This document shows positions 8,501-15,491 of a stretch of 36,560 bases of DNA, piece after piece (position 1 is the first letter of the stretch; the number at the start of each line of letters is the position of its first letter). The stretch spans positions 1 through 36,560 of the forward strand of contig CAZJRB010000076.1 of NCBI GenBank assembly GCA_964547995.1. The letters are read 5' to 3'. A program made the position numbers and the translations under genes. Origin of the DNA: CAZJRB01 sp964547995. GTDB lineage: Bacteria; Planctomycetota; Planctomycetia; Pirellulales; Thermoguttaceae. The notes beneath the pieces were generated by a model that saw only the letters and a list, made by a program, of their open reading frames with translations, had not been told where the DNA came from and made no database searches.

Positions 8501-9484
8501 ACAATAGATCTTGCCGGTAGTGGTAACTGCGAACAGTTTGTCGGCGGCGGCCAAAAGGCTCCAAACGTCGCCGTCGACTTCGGCCTTGAAGTCGTCGCCT
8601 GTCACCTCTCCTTTTCCCGGCTGGAATTTCCTTCCGCCGACGGTGATGGGGACGGGTTGCGGGTTGCTGCGGCTGCCCTTGCCGGCGAATTTGAACTTGA
8701 TCAGTTCGCCTGTCTTCAGGTCGTAGGTTCCCGGCGGCGTCCGTCCACCCGGGGCAACCAGCCCTTCCTCGGTCACGGCCAGATGCCCTCGCGGCACCAA
8801 TCCGCCGAACGACGGGGCGCCGTGGGGGTTGATCTGGTACGTGATGCTATCGCTGCTGTTGGTCCACACCGGCTTTCCGGTCTCGGCGTCGACCGCATGG
8901 ACGAAGATACCCATAAAGGGCCAGATGCCGGCGGTGAAGTAGACGACGCCGCCCTTGAGCACGGGCCCGCCGCGTACCGGCCAGGTGGAGATGAGCCGTT
9001 CGTTGCCGAGGATCTTCCGGTCGGACGGTCCGCCGCGGAACTTCCAAAGCAGCGTCCCCTTGGCGGCGTCGAGGCAATAGAGGTATCCGTCGTCGGAACC
9101 GGCGTAGAGCTTGCCGTCGTGAAACACCGGGGCGAACCGGACCGGGCCTTCCGTGAAGAATTGCCAACGTTTCTCGCCCGTTTCCGTGTCATAGGCCGTG
9201 ACGGTATCGGTAACCATCGAGGGGACGAAGAGCATTTTGCCGGCCGCCACCGGCGAGTAGGATACATCGAACCGAAGCGACGGCTGGCTCGCCGGCCACG
9301 CCGGGCGCGGCGCCGGGAGCTGCCGCGTCCATTGCAGGTGCAACTCGTCGGGCAACTCGTCCGGCGAAGTCGCGCTGCGGGCAGCGTCGTAGCGCCATTG
9401 CGGCCAGTCGCCGGCAGAGAGTTGCCGGGGCAACAACGCGATGACGCAGACAATCAGTATGATCCGTGCCAAACGGTTAGTCAT
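5546..9484 (-). CDS. Large secreted PQQ-type beta-propeller protein with embedded methyltransferase-like and C-terminal malectin-like domains
   Basis: This encodes 1312 residues. ATG 9484 has GGAGG six bases upstream and a signal peptide with likely cleavage after LSA (residue 24). PQQ-type blades recur, for example AYDTETGEKRW at 97-107, LYCLDAAKGTLLW 135-147, LRAIDIYTGRLLW 561-573, LVVMDRTTGKKLW 877-889 and LLALDVRTGQLAW 937-949. Residues about 373-475 interrupt the blades with a Rossmann-like segment: ALVLGNGMG, then VIVVDSD, then LRPYGGTVRL, the pattern of class I SAM methyltransferases. Residues about 685-835 look like a beta-sandwich (YIRKTF, AYFNGKEV, ALEGHN). Residues 840-860 are a Pro/Lys linker, and 1145-1312 resemble malectin (FDVKIQGNEVL, FDIVKEAGG). 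The probable role is envelope-exposed binding, perhaps to carbohydrate. Catalysis by the methyltransferase-like part outside the cytoplasm is doubtful. Confidence 0.9.
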   Translation of the reverse strand: MTNRLARIILIVCVIALLPRQLSAGDWPQWRYDAARSATSPDELPDELHLQWTRQLPAPRPAWPASQPSLRFDVSYSPVAAGKMLFVPSMVTDTVTAYDTETGEKRWQFFTEGPVRFAPVFHDGKLYAGSDDGYLYCLDAAKGTLLWKFRGGPSDRKILGNERLISTWPVRGGPVLKGGVVYFTAGIWPFMGIFVHAVDAETGKPVWTNSSDSITYQINPHGAPSFGGLVPRGHLAVTEEGLVAPGGRTPPGTYDLKTGELIKFKFAGKGSRSNPQPVPITVGGRKFQPGKGEVTGDDFKAEVDGDVWSLLAAADKLFAVTTTGKIYCFGAKKGKPISHLPVPAPSPERTDQSWLNWDCQARIMVQAVEDQPGYALVLGNGMGVLAEALTRHTKLDVIVVDSDADKTDAFRRKMVAAGLYGTRIAALVGDPKAYPLPPYLARLITSEDITVAEAKDPALDKYLLGMLRPYGGTVRLRAKAGIYGCEEVRYCEGPLPGAADWTHNYGDAGNSAVSKDKRVKTPLGLLWFGGPPNDEVLPRHGHGPSPQVAAGRLVIEGADMLRAIDIYTGRLLWQRDMPGLGTFYNITSHQPGAGEIGSNYVTLPDAVYVIYGDKILQLDPDTGETKNETKLAATAANLKPNWGSIAAWEDCLIATSEPVKIEAGPSPSLRPATMLAGFTPLIKRNETWQYLADGEDAPDGWTGVDFSGKDWKSGPAGFGYGDGDDRTKLKMKDKYARVYIRKTFDGDAAAGAREMLLGVSFDDGFVAYFNGKEVARSHVKGSGKKGRATGHEAGKVENFPIKDFRLLLRSGKNVIALEGHNHSAGSSDFSLDPVVFIKKEGGRTPKTPEPKTAPKPEEPSLEKFFAPAKYSSASRRLVVMDRTTGKKLWHRDAAYGFRHNNIAVGDGKIFCIDGLSPAKHEMLKRRGIGDEDYRPQLLALDVRTGQLAWKTGENVFGTFLNYSTEHDVLLQAGSKARDRARDEAGAGMVAYRGRDGEVLWQDLARSYSGPCMLHKDSIIAQGPAYSLLTGEPKMWAHPVTDTEQEWKYTRKYGCNTATAAQNLILFRSGAAGFYDIENDGGTGNLGGFKSGCTSNLIAAGGLLNAPEYTRTCTCNYQNQTSLALIHDPDAELWTFNSFPWGGAPVRRVGINFGAPGDRRVGRGTLWLDFPSDGGTSPDIPVEVQGDVKYFRYHGSTVATGAEGEYGWVAASGVEGATGITITLAGDTNPRKYTVRLQFAEIGRDAKPGDRLFDVKIQGNEVLKNFDIVKEAGGVNRAVVKEFTGVDVAGKLTISLLPKTGSTLIGGIEAIME

Positions 9485-9507
9485 GTATAAACCTCCGTAG
9501 TCTGCCG

Positions 9508-9579
9508 GCCCATAAAGCCGCGACCGGTGGTCGCGCCCAATCCTATAAAGCCGCGACCGCCGGTCGCGGCTTTATGGGC
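9508..9579. repeat. Double palindrome between modC and the propeller gene
   Basis: The 18-bp arm 9508-9525 (gcccataaagccgcgacc) is repeated as an exact reverse complement at 9562-9579. Inside, 9545-9575 is a second perfect hairpin (ATAAAGCCGCGACC, three-base loop, reverse complement). The outer arm touches the modC stop codon. Either structure could end modBC transcription, but there is no T-tract. The duplicated design suggests a REP-type element. Confidence 0.85.
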
Positions 9580-10676
9580 TACTCGCTCATAACGTGTACG
9601 TCTTGCGGAGCGATGGCCAGGTAAATCCGGTCGCCGGGACGAACGGACTGGTCATTATACTCTTTACTCCCCAACGACACCACCAAGGCGGCGCCGCCGT
9701 CGCAAACCACGTCGATTCGCACCAGCGGCCCGAGATCGGCCACGGTGTCGACAGTGCCTTCCAGAAGGCTCGTTTCCGGTTCCAGATGTTCGAAGATTTT
9801 TGCCCCCAAGCGGACACTTTCCGGCCGGATCATGACAAAGACCTCACCTTCCAGTCGGTCTCCGGGCTCGCGGCGAGCCGACAATCCGATGCCCCCGGCA
9901 AATGTTAACCGCAGCCAGGAACCGTCTGCCCGGGCGTCGGCCGTGAAAAGGTTTCCTGCCTGGACGAACCGGGCAATCCGGGCGTTTCGGGGCCGGTGGA
10001 GGACTTCCTGCGGCGTTGCGACCTGGAGAATCTGCCCCTGGTCGATGATCCCCACTCGATCGGCCACCGCCAGCATTTCGGTGAAACTGTGGCAGATGTG
10101 GATTGCCGTCGTTCGGGTTGACTGCTGCAAATGGCGCAACTGCCGGCAAATGCCGTCCCGGGTTTGCTCGTCCAGGGCGCTGACCGGCTCGTCGAGCAGC
10201 AGGACCTTCGGTTCGACCGCCAGCGCCCGGGCCAGGGCCACTCGTTGCTGTTCGCCGCCGGAGAGTTTTTGCGGATAGCGATCGGCAAGATGGGCAACGC
10301 CGAACTGATCCATCAGCAGGACGACGCGCTGGCGGATGATCTCGCGCGCCATCGACCGGCTGTTCAGCCCGAACGCGATATTGCCGCGGACCGTCTTGTG
10401 GGCGAACAAGGCGTAGTCCTGCGGCAGATAGCCGATCCCGCGCCGCCGCGGCTCGGCCAGGGTCACATCAACGCCGTCGATCACGATTTGCCCCGAATCG
10501 ATCCGATTCAATCCGCACAGAGACTCCAGCAGGAGCGTCTTCCCCGAGCCGGTGGGCCCCAACAGCACGAAGTACTCTTCCGGCTTTACGTGCAGCGAAA
10601 TATTTTGCAGGGCAAACGACCCGCCCTTGCCGGCGGGGTCTCCAACAACGAGGTTCAGGTTTTCAACACGTATCAT
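9579..10676 (-). CDS. modC: ABC importer ATPase, molybdate/tungstate type (ModC/WtpC-like)
   Basis: This encodes 365 residues of a cytoplasmic ATPase that powers oxyanion import. Walker A is GPTGSGKT (40-47), the signature LSGGEQQR (138-145) and Walker B VLLLDEP (158-164). The switch histidine is His196 in ICHSF, where most relatives have THD. The C-terminal part from about 260 fits the TOBE domain that in ModC binds oxyanion (MIRPESVRLG, then GTVDTVADLGPLVRIDV). ATG 10676 overlaps the TGA of the permease gene by four bases, so the two are translationally coupled. The frame is open far upstream, but that part is the permease gene in another frame. The family includes sulfate and spermidine relatives, so the substrate rests on the ModA-like neighbours. 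Confidence 0.9.
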   Translation of the reverse strand: MIRVENLNLVVGDPAGKGGSFALQNISLHVKPEEYFVLLGPTGSGKTLLLESLCGLNRIDSGQIVIDGVDVTLAEPRRRGIGYLPQDYALFAHKTVRGNIAFGLNSRSMAREIIRQRVVLLMDQFGVAHLADRYPQKLSGGEQQRVALARALAVEPKVLLLDEPVSALDEQTRDGICRQLRHLQQSTRTTAIHICHSFTEMLAVADRVGIIDQGQILQVATPQEVLHRPRNARIARFVQAGNLFTADARADGSWLRLTFAGGIGLSARREPGDRLEGEVFVMIRPESVRLGAKIFEHLEPETSLLEGTVDTVADLGPLVRIDVVCDGGAALVVSLGSKEYNDQSVRPGDRIYLAIAPQDVHVMSE

Positions 10677-11509
10677 CGTTGTCCGAGCCCCAACATGCGA
10701 ACGGCGACCAGTGCCACGGTAGCCAAAAGGAGCATCAGGATGGCGACGGCCAGCGCCACGTCGATCCGCCCGACCGACTGCTCCAGGTAGACGGTCGTGG
10801 GTAGGACCTCGGTCCGCATCCGGACGGCGCCGACAAAGACCATCAGCGGGCCGAAGATGCCAAACGCCCTGGTCCAGATCAAGATGCCCCCGACGATGAT
10901 TCCACGGTAGGCCAGCGGCAACGCCACGCGGAAGAACGCGCCCGCCCGGGTACAGCCGAGTGTCATGGCGACGTTTTCCATGCGGGGATCGATCCCGTCG
11001 AACGTGAGTTTGATGGCCCGAATTCCGAACGACGTCGAGACGAGCAACTGGCACAGGACGATTCCCTTGCGCTCGAAGACGAACTTCAGCCCCGTCGCTT
11101 CGATCAGCTTTCCAAAATCGGTCTGAAAGAAGACCAACAGCGAGAGCCCCACAACCAGCGGCGGCAAAATGATCGGCAGATCGACGATCGAATCGACCAG
11201 GGCGTGGCCCGGAAAGCGATAGCGGCTCAACCCGTAACCCATCGGAATCGCAAAGATCAGCCCGAGGACGACCGTTACCGTGCTGGTCCAGAGCGAGAGC
11301 CACAGGGCCGCATGGATCTCCGGCGAGCGGATCACCTTGGCGATCACACCGGGTTCGCCGTAGATGTAACGAAGGTCGGCGGCAAAGATGGCGAGCAAAC
11401 CGCCGACAAACAGCACCACAAACGCCAGCATCGACGCGGCGAAGAGCACACCGTGCGTGCCGCTCACCGGCACGGTTGTTCGGGGTTCATGGAACAGGGA
11501 AGGGGACAC
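10673..11509 (-). CDS. modB: ABC importer permease, molybdate/tungstate type (ModB-like)
   Basis: This encodes 278 residues with about six membrane spans. The binding-protein-dependent permease signature, the EAA loop that docks on the ATPase, is at MTLGCTRAGAFFRVALPLAYRGIIVGGIL. VDLPIILPPLVVGLSLL earlier in the chain is typical of the ModB/CysT group. The first visible start is GTG 11509; the ribosome site is weak. It is coupled to modC by a four-base overlap. A strong promoter lies at 11559-11587, so modBC can be expressed separately from the two upstream binding-protein genes. The exact substrate (molybdate, tungstate or a related oxyanion) cannot be settled from the sequence. Confidence 0.88.
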   Translation of the reverse strand: MSPSLFHEPRTTVPVSGTHGVLFAASMLAFVVLFVGGLLAIFAADLRYIYGEPGVIAKVIRSPEIHAALWLSLWTSTVTVVLGLIFAIPMGYGLSRYRFPGHALVDSIVDLPIILPPLVVGLSLLVFFQTDFGKLIEATGLKFVFERKGIVLCQLLVSTSFGIRAIKLTFDGIDPRMENVAMTLGCTRAGAFFRVALPLAYRGIIVGGILIWTRAFGIFGPLMVFVGAVRMRTEVLPTTVYLEQSVGRIDVALAVAILMLLLATVALVAVRMLGLGQR

Positions 11510-11558
11510 GACACTCAGTTCGGGGGGAGGGGGGGATGACGGGTGGGCCGATTACTCT

Positions 11559-11587
11559 ATGATAATCGCTGTCGAGCCGCGTGGCAA
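11559..11587 (-). promoter_or_regulatory. Sigma70-like promoter for modBC
   Basis: On the minus strand TTGCCA (11587-11582), a 17-bp spacer and TATCAT (11564-11559) match the consensus at five of six bases each. The expected start, near 11552, leaves a leader of about 40 nt before GTG 11509. It lies immediately downstream of the inverted-repeat element. Confidence 0.6.
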
Positions 11588-11619
11588 GTGGGGCACGCTA
11601 TTTCAACGTAAAGAAACAT

Positions 11620-11744
11620 CTGTAGGGAACGCCCTCTGTGGCGTTCCGAGGGCGACCCTCTGTGCCTCTGTGGCGTTCCGAGGGCGACGCCAACCAACGC
11701 TGCCTGCCCGATACGCGGAACGGCACAGAGGCCGTTCCCTACAG
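11620..11744. mobile_element. 125-bp MITE-like element with 21-bp inverted ends
   Basis: The ends 11620-11640 and 11724-11744 are inverted repeats matching at 20 of 21 bases; the outer sequence is CTGTAGGGAACG. Inside is a 24-bp direct repeat (11633-11656 and 11665-11688), offset by 32 bp. It contains no gene. It lies between the second modA stop and the modB promoter. This is the build of a non-autonomous mobile or REP-derived element. No target-site duplication is obvious. Confidence 0.7.
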
Positions 11745-11764
11745 TTTCCCCAGGGAAAAACCAG

Positions 11765-12529
11765 TCAATCGGGCAGCGTCGTCGCGTAGTGATGTCGTTT
11801 GAAGACCGCCTTGCCCTCGTCCGACGTGATGAACTCGACGAACTTTGCCGCAAGCTCGGGATTCTCCGTCGACTTGAGCGTACCGATCGCCACGGTGGAA
11901 ATGATGTTCTGCTCGCGGGGGATCGGGACGATTTCTCCGTCGTCCGGGAAGTACGCGGCGACCGCGTCCCAGACAATTACCGCGTCGAGGGTGTCCAGCT
12001 TGATGTGGTTGCCCAATTCGTTGACCGTCACCGAGCGAAAGGCAACGTTGCGGTCGATGTCGGCTTGCGGGATATTATTCTTTTCGAAGATCTTGAGGGC
12101 CTTTCGGCCGATGGCGCATGCTTCCGGATCGCCGAGACCGATCTTGATGCCCGGTTTGGCCAAGTCGGCCAGGGTATGAATATCTTTGGGATTACCCTTC
12201 CGGACCATGATGACCGGCACGAAGTAGCAGACGGTTTGTTTCGAGGTAACGAGCCCTTCCTTCTCGGCCAGCTCGACGTAGTGGACGTCGCCGGGCATGT
12301 AGAGATCGCCGCGGTCGGTAAGCTTGATCCGCGACATCAGGACTTCGCTGCCCGCATAGTCGCATTCGACCGTTATGCCGTGACGCCGGCCAAATTCTTC
12401 CGCGATCTCGCTGACGGGCGGGCGAATACCGGCCCCGCAGTAGAGCACCGGGTCGGCGTTTTGGGAACACCCGACCGCCAGAGCGAGCAACGCACCCAGG
12501 AAAGCAGTTCTTACGTGGCAACGAATCAT
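11765..12529 (-). CDS. modA: Second substrate-binding lipoprotein, ModA-like
   Basis: This encodes 254 residues. The signal ends in the lipobox LAVGC (Cys21), so the protein is a lipid-anchored receptor. It has the type 2 periplasmic binding fold of ModA: VLYCGAGIRPPVSEIAEEFG, then VECDYAGSEVLMSRI, GDLYMPGDVHYVELA, VIMVRKGNP, and the hinge segment DAVIVWDAVAAYFP, ending with EFITSDEGKAVFKRHHY. It captures oxyanion and delivers it to ModB. ATG 12529 overlaps the TGA of the first modA by four bases, so the two are coupled. The gap to the permease gene is 255 bp and holds the inverted-repeat element. The family also includes tungstate binders, so substrate identity is an inference. Confidence 0.87.
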   Translation of the reverse strand: MIRCHVRTAFLGALLALAVGCSQNADPVLYCGAGIRPPVSEIAEEFGRRHGITVECDYAGSEVLMSRIKLTDRGDLYMPGDVHYVELAEKEGLVTSKQTVCYFVPVIMVRKGNPKDIHTLADLAKPGIKIGLGDPEACAIGRKALKIFEKNNIPQADIDRNVAFRSVTVNELGNHIKLDTLDAVIVWDAVAAYFPDDGEIVPIPREQNIISTVAIGTLKSTENPELAAKFVEFITSDEGKAVFKRHHYATTLPD

Positions 12530-13413
12530 TTCACGTACCCAAATTCAGTGAACACTTCCTTGCCATGCTCATTGACGAAATCAAGAAACTGCTCGACGGC
12601 TTCCTTCTTATCCGTATAAGACAACCCCATGATGCCGACCTGGGTGTCCCTGAAGGGCTCGTGGGGAGTGGGCACAATTTCGATGGCGTCGAGGTAATTG
12701 TGGACAACGCCGTTCCACATCATACCGGCGTCGCGGGCGTCGAGTTTCAACTGGTTGCCGATCGTCGCGTGGTGTTTTACCAGGTCGTTACCGACGTTTT
12801 TCATAACCGCCTCCTTGATTCCCTTTTTTTCGAGCATCTCGGCGACCATCTTGCCGCACGTGGAGAACTCGGGGTTGGAAAGCACGACCCTCAGACCCGG
12901 CTGAGCGAGGTCCTCGATCTTCTCCAATTTTTTCGGATTCCCCTTTTGCACCACCAGGACCGGGACCATATGGCCGACGATCTCCTCGCGGAGCATGGCA
13001 TCGGCGTCGCGGGTGTACTGCATGTAGGGAGTGTGCGAAACGAAAACGTCGCCGACGGCCTTGAGCTTGACCTTGGGCAGATGGTCTTCCGAACCGCCGT
13101 AGGCCAGCAACGTCTTGTTGCCCGTCGCCTCCTCGTACATCTTCACCAGTTTCTCCATCGGCGGGCCGAACGACGTGCCGCAGAGGATCGTGATCTCCCC
13201 GGCCGGGGCCTGGGTATCCGAAACGTCCCTTATCTCTGGAACGCCGCTCGTCTTCGGAAGATCGCCTTCCTCGGGGGCTTTGCTTGTCGCAGCATCCGGG
13301 CTTTTCCGGGCTTTGGGAACTGCCGTCTCTTGGGGTTGCCCGCAACCACTCGCCAAGATGCAAATTCCAACCAACAAGAACGCCGCGATTCGCCGTGAAG
13401 ATGTGTCACGCAT
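12526..13413 (-). CDS. modA: First substrate-binding lipoprotein, ModA-like
   Basis: This encodes 295 residues. ATG 13413 is preceded by AAGGAGA at eight bases. The signal ends in LASGC (Cys24), followed by a flexible linker of about 45 residues rich in Pro, Lys and Ser that the second copy lacks. The binding domain begins near ITILCGTSFGPPMEKLVK and continues with LLAYGGSEDHLPKVK, GDVFVSHTPYMQY, VLVVQKGNPKK and DAGMMWNGVVHNY. It parallels the downstream modA copy at the same positions but is clearly diverged from it. Two adjacent receptors for one permease suggest different affinities or substrates, for example molybdate and tungstate (inference). It is the first gene of the cluster, transcribed away from the CDF gene. 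Confidence 0.87.
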   Translation of the reverse strand: MRDTSSRRIAAFLLVGICILASGCGQPQETAVPKARKSPDAATSKAPEEGDLPKTSGVPEIRDVSDTQAPAGEITILCGTSFGPPMEKLVKMYEEATGNKTLLAYGGSEDHLPKVKLKAVGDVFVSHTPYMQYTRDADAMLREEIVGHMVPVLVVQKGNPKKLEKIEDLAQPGLRVVLSNPEFSTCGKMVAEMLEKKGIKEAVMKNVGNDLVKHHATIGNQLKLDARDAGMMWNGVVHNYLDAIEIVPTPHEPFRDTQVGIMGLSYTDKKEAVEQFLDFVNEHGKEVFTEFGYVK

Positions 13414-13449
13414 GAGACGTCTCCTTCGAGTTGAAAGTGTTTCTGATAA

Positions 13450-13478
13450 GCATACTCGATACGGCGTGCCAGGTAAAG
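13450..13478 (-). promoter_or_regulatory. Candidate promoter for the modA pair
   Basis: On the minus strand TTTACC (13478-13473), a 17-bp spacer and TATGCT (13455-13450) match the consensus at four of six bases each. It lies 37 bp upstream of ATG 13413, in the 129-bp gap shared with the divergent CDF gene. No ModE-like operator was recognised. Confidence 0.35.
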
Positions 13479-13542
13479 GGGTTGCACCACCTCACCAACG
13501 CCGGTATTCTTCTAGAAGAGGCACGCTGCGGGAACCTGCTCC

Positions 13543-14460
13543 ATGGACGCCGAAACAAACGACCGGAAGAACTTGTGGGTGGTCAATCTGAGCCTGGCGT
13601 CCAACGTGCTGCTGGCGGTGTCGAAGACCGCGGTCGGCATTCTCGGGCACAGCTCGGCGCTGTTGGCCGACGGGATCAACTCGATCGCCGACGTGGTCTA
13701 TCTGGCGATTGTCCGCGTTTTCATGCGAATGGCGGGGAAGCCGCCCGACCGCGAGCATCCCTACGGCCACCGCCAGTTGGAGAGCGTCGCGGCGGTTGTT
13801 GTCGGGGCATTTGTCGTGGCCACCGGGTTTGCGATCTTCTGGGAGGCGATCCAGCGGGTCTGCATCTTGGCGGCCCATCCCGGCGAGGGGCGCATCGCCA
13901 CCCCCGCCGCACTTTGGGTCGCGTTCCTGACCATCGTGCTGAAGGTCTGCTTAACCGTCTTTGCCTTTCGTGTCGGCAAGGAGACGAAGAGCCTCGCCGT
14001 TTGGGCCCTTGCCCGCGACCATCGCAACGACATTCTTTCAATCAGCGCTGCGGCACTGGGGATATTTCTCAATCGGGCAGGTTACATTTGGGGCGACCCG
14101 GCCGCGGCTGCCTTCGTGGCAATTGTCATTTTCTGGACCGGTGTAACCATTCTCCGCGAGTCCTCCGCCGACCTGATGCGCGTGCTGCCGAGCGAGCCGA
14201 TACGTGAACGGATTCGCGAATTGCTCGCGAGCATCCCCGGTGTCCAGACCATCGAAGACATCCGCGTCCACCGAATCGGCATGTACATGCTCGCCCATGT
14301 TACGATCGGTGTCGATGGCGGCCAAACCGTCGCCGAGGGCGACCGCATCGCCAATGAAGTCGAGAGAACGCTGCACAAGAACATCGAGTACCTGCGGCAC
14401 GTGTCGGTGCATTATCACCCCGGCAAGCGTTACACGCCGGTCGACAATCGAAATCACTAA
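13543..14460 (+). CDS. Cation diffusion facilitator (CDF) metal exporter
   Basis: This encodes 305 residues with about six membrane spans in the first 210 and a cytoplasmic metal-binding-like domain after that (IPGVQTIEDIRVHRIG, then HVSVHYHPG). The transport site residues are visible: span 2 has NSIAD (Asn46, Asp50) and span 5 has DHRND (Asp159, Asp163). An NxxxD plus DxxxD set is the pattern reported for manganese-type CDF exporters, while zinc exporters usually have His, so Mn2+ efflux is the best guess. The family exchanges protons for divalent metal and works in the inner membrane as a dimer. ATG 13543 has only a weak ribosome site. The gene is divergent from the modA pair and convergent with the DUF21 genes. 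A hairpin follows the stop. Confidence 0.9.
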   Translation: MDAETNDRKNLWVVNLSLASNVLLAVSKTAVGILGHSSALLADGINSIADVVYLAIVRVFMRMAGKPPDREHPYGHRQLESVAAVVVGAFVVATGFAIFWEAIQRVCILAAHPGEGRIATPAALWVAFLTIVLKVCLTVFAFRVGKETKSLAVWALARDHRNDILSISAAALGIFLNRAGYIWGDPAAAAFVAIVIFWTGVTILRESSADLMRVLPSEPIRERIRELLASIPGVQTIEDIRVHRIGMYMLAHVTIGVDGGQTVAEGDRIANEVERTLHKNIEYLRHVSVHYHPGKRYTPVDNRNH

Positions 14461-14470
14461 CCCCGGCCAA

Positions 14471-14491
14471 CCCCCGCGACGCAGTCGGGGG
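14471..14491 (+). terminator. Hairpin after the CDF gene
   Basis: CCCCCG (14471-14476), a nine-base loop and CGGGGG (14486-14491) are followed by CGTGTGTTTAT. The gene ends at 14460 and a convergent gene ends at 14517, so the hairpin is well placed to stop transcription. The T-tract is short. Confidence 0.5.
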
Positions 14492-14516
14492 CGTGTGTTT
14501 ATCCGCCACTTATCCA

Positions 14517-15491
14517 CTATCCCCTTCCCCCGCGGAAAAGCGGTTCGCGAAGCTGTTCGGCCGTGACAATACCGATCGTCTCTCCCCGGGAATCCACCAC
14601 CAGGGCAAGCGGTTCCCCGGCGCTCTCCATGCGTGTCAACGCCGCCAGGTGGCTGGTGTTTTCCGAGATTTCCAGCAGATGTCGTAAGGGTCCGACTTCC
14701 TCCGAATCGCTCAAGCCCAGATCGATTACCCGGACGTATCCCGCCAACGCGGCGTCCGGTTCGGCCGATTCAACGGGCACGGCGGAGATTCGATACCGCC
14801 CGGCGAGCCGAAGCACATCTTGCTTGCTCATGTCAAAGCGTGCCCGGGCAAGCTCGGGCAGGGGAGTGAGAAACTGCATGACCGGCTGATTGGCCACGGC
14901 AAAGATTCCTTGAGCCAGTCCGCGCTGGGCGGGGTGCAGCAATCCCGCTTCGTGCCCTTCCTCCAAGACCTGGCGCAACTCGCGCCGTGCCAGGGCAAGC
15001 CGCACTTCTTCGGGCCCCTCGCCGACAAGACGCGCCAGGATCCGGCTGAGTCCCCACAGCAAGACGCTTACCGGAAAGAACACGACAAGGAACATCAAAA
15101 AAAGCGGCCCGCCCCGCCGCAGTAGCCGGTTCGGCGCCTGAAGGAAAAGGTTCTTCGGAAGCAGCTCGCCGTAGACGAAAAGCAACGGCGCCAATACCAA
15201 CGGTGCGAGCAGCTCGGCCGCGTGGCCTCCACCGGGAAGCAACGCTTGCGTGCCCATCACAATGGCAAGCGTGGTCAGGTAATTGGCCAGGTTGTTCCCC
15301 ACCAGCACAGTTGCCACAAACAGCGAGGCGTGGTTCGTCAGCCAGACCAGCCCCCGGGCGATATTATCGCCGCCCAGCGCATCGAGCACCAAGCGAACCC
15401 GGGTAGCACGATAGAAACCCGTCTCCGTGCCGCTGAAAAACGCGCTAAGGAAGATCCCCACCGCAGCCATGACAAGAATCGCCATCGTCAT
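14517..15491 (-). CDS. DUF21/CNNM-type membrane protein with CBS domains
   Basis: This encodes 324 residues. The N-terminal half is a DUF21 (CNNM) membrane domain: AAVGIFLSAFFSGTETGFYRA, then VGNNLANYLTTLA and YGELLPKNLFLQAPN. The E-T-G and G-E-L-L-P-K signatures are typical. The second half fits a CBS pair (about 205-315), including the closing LALVVDSRGETIGIVTAEQL. Relatives transport or sense Mg2+ or Co2+. Unlike its neighbour it stops soon after the CBS pair and has no CorC/HlyC domain. ATG 15491 overlaps the TGA of the upstream gene by four bases. A second Met two codons later is also possible. It is probably translated as a partner of the longer protein. Confidence 0.88.
   Translation of the reverse strand: MTMAILVMAAVGIFLSAFFSGTETGFYRATRVRLVLDALGGDNIARGLVWLTNHASLFVATVLVGNNLANYLTTLAIVMGTQALLPGGGHAAELLAPLVLAPLLFVYGELLPKNLFLQAPNRLLRRGGPLFLMFLVVFFPVSVLLWGLSRILARLVGEGPEEVRLALARRELRQVLEEGHEAGLLHPAQRGLAQGIFAVANQPVMQFLTPLPELARARFDMSKQDVLRLAGRYRISAVPVESAEPDAALAGYVRVIDLGLSDSEEVGPLRHLLEISENTSHLAALTRMESAGEPLALVVDSRGETIGIVTAEQLREPLFRGGRG

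Noticed and set aside
10677..11303. Long N-terminal extension of the modC frame
   Set aside because: It is the permease gene read in another frame; the real modC starts at the ATGA overlap at 10676.
13414..13542. Molybdenum-cofactor riboswitch or ModE site before the modA pair
   Set aside because: The gap is only 129 bp, shared by two divergent genes, and no conserved riboswitch fold or ModE-like palindrome was recognisable by eye.
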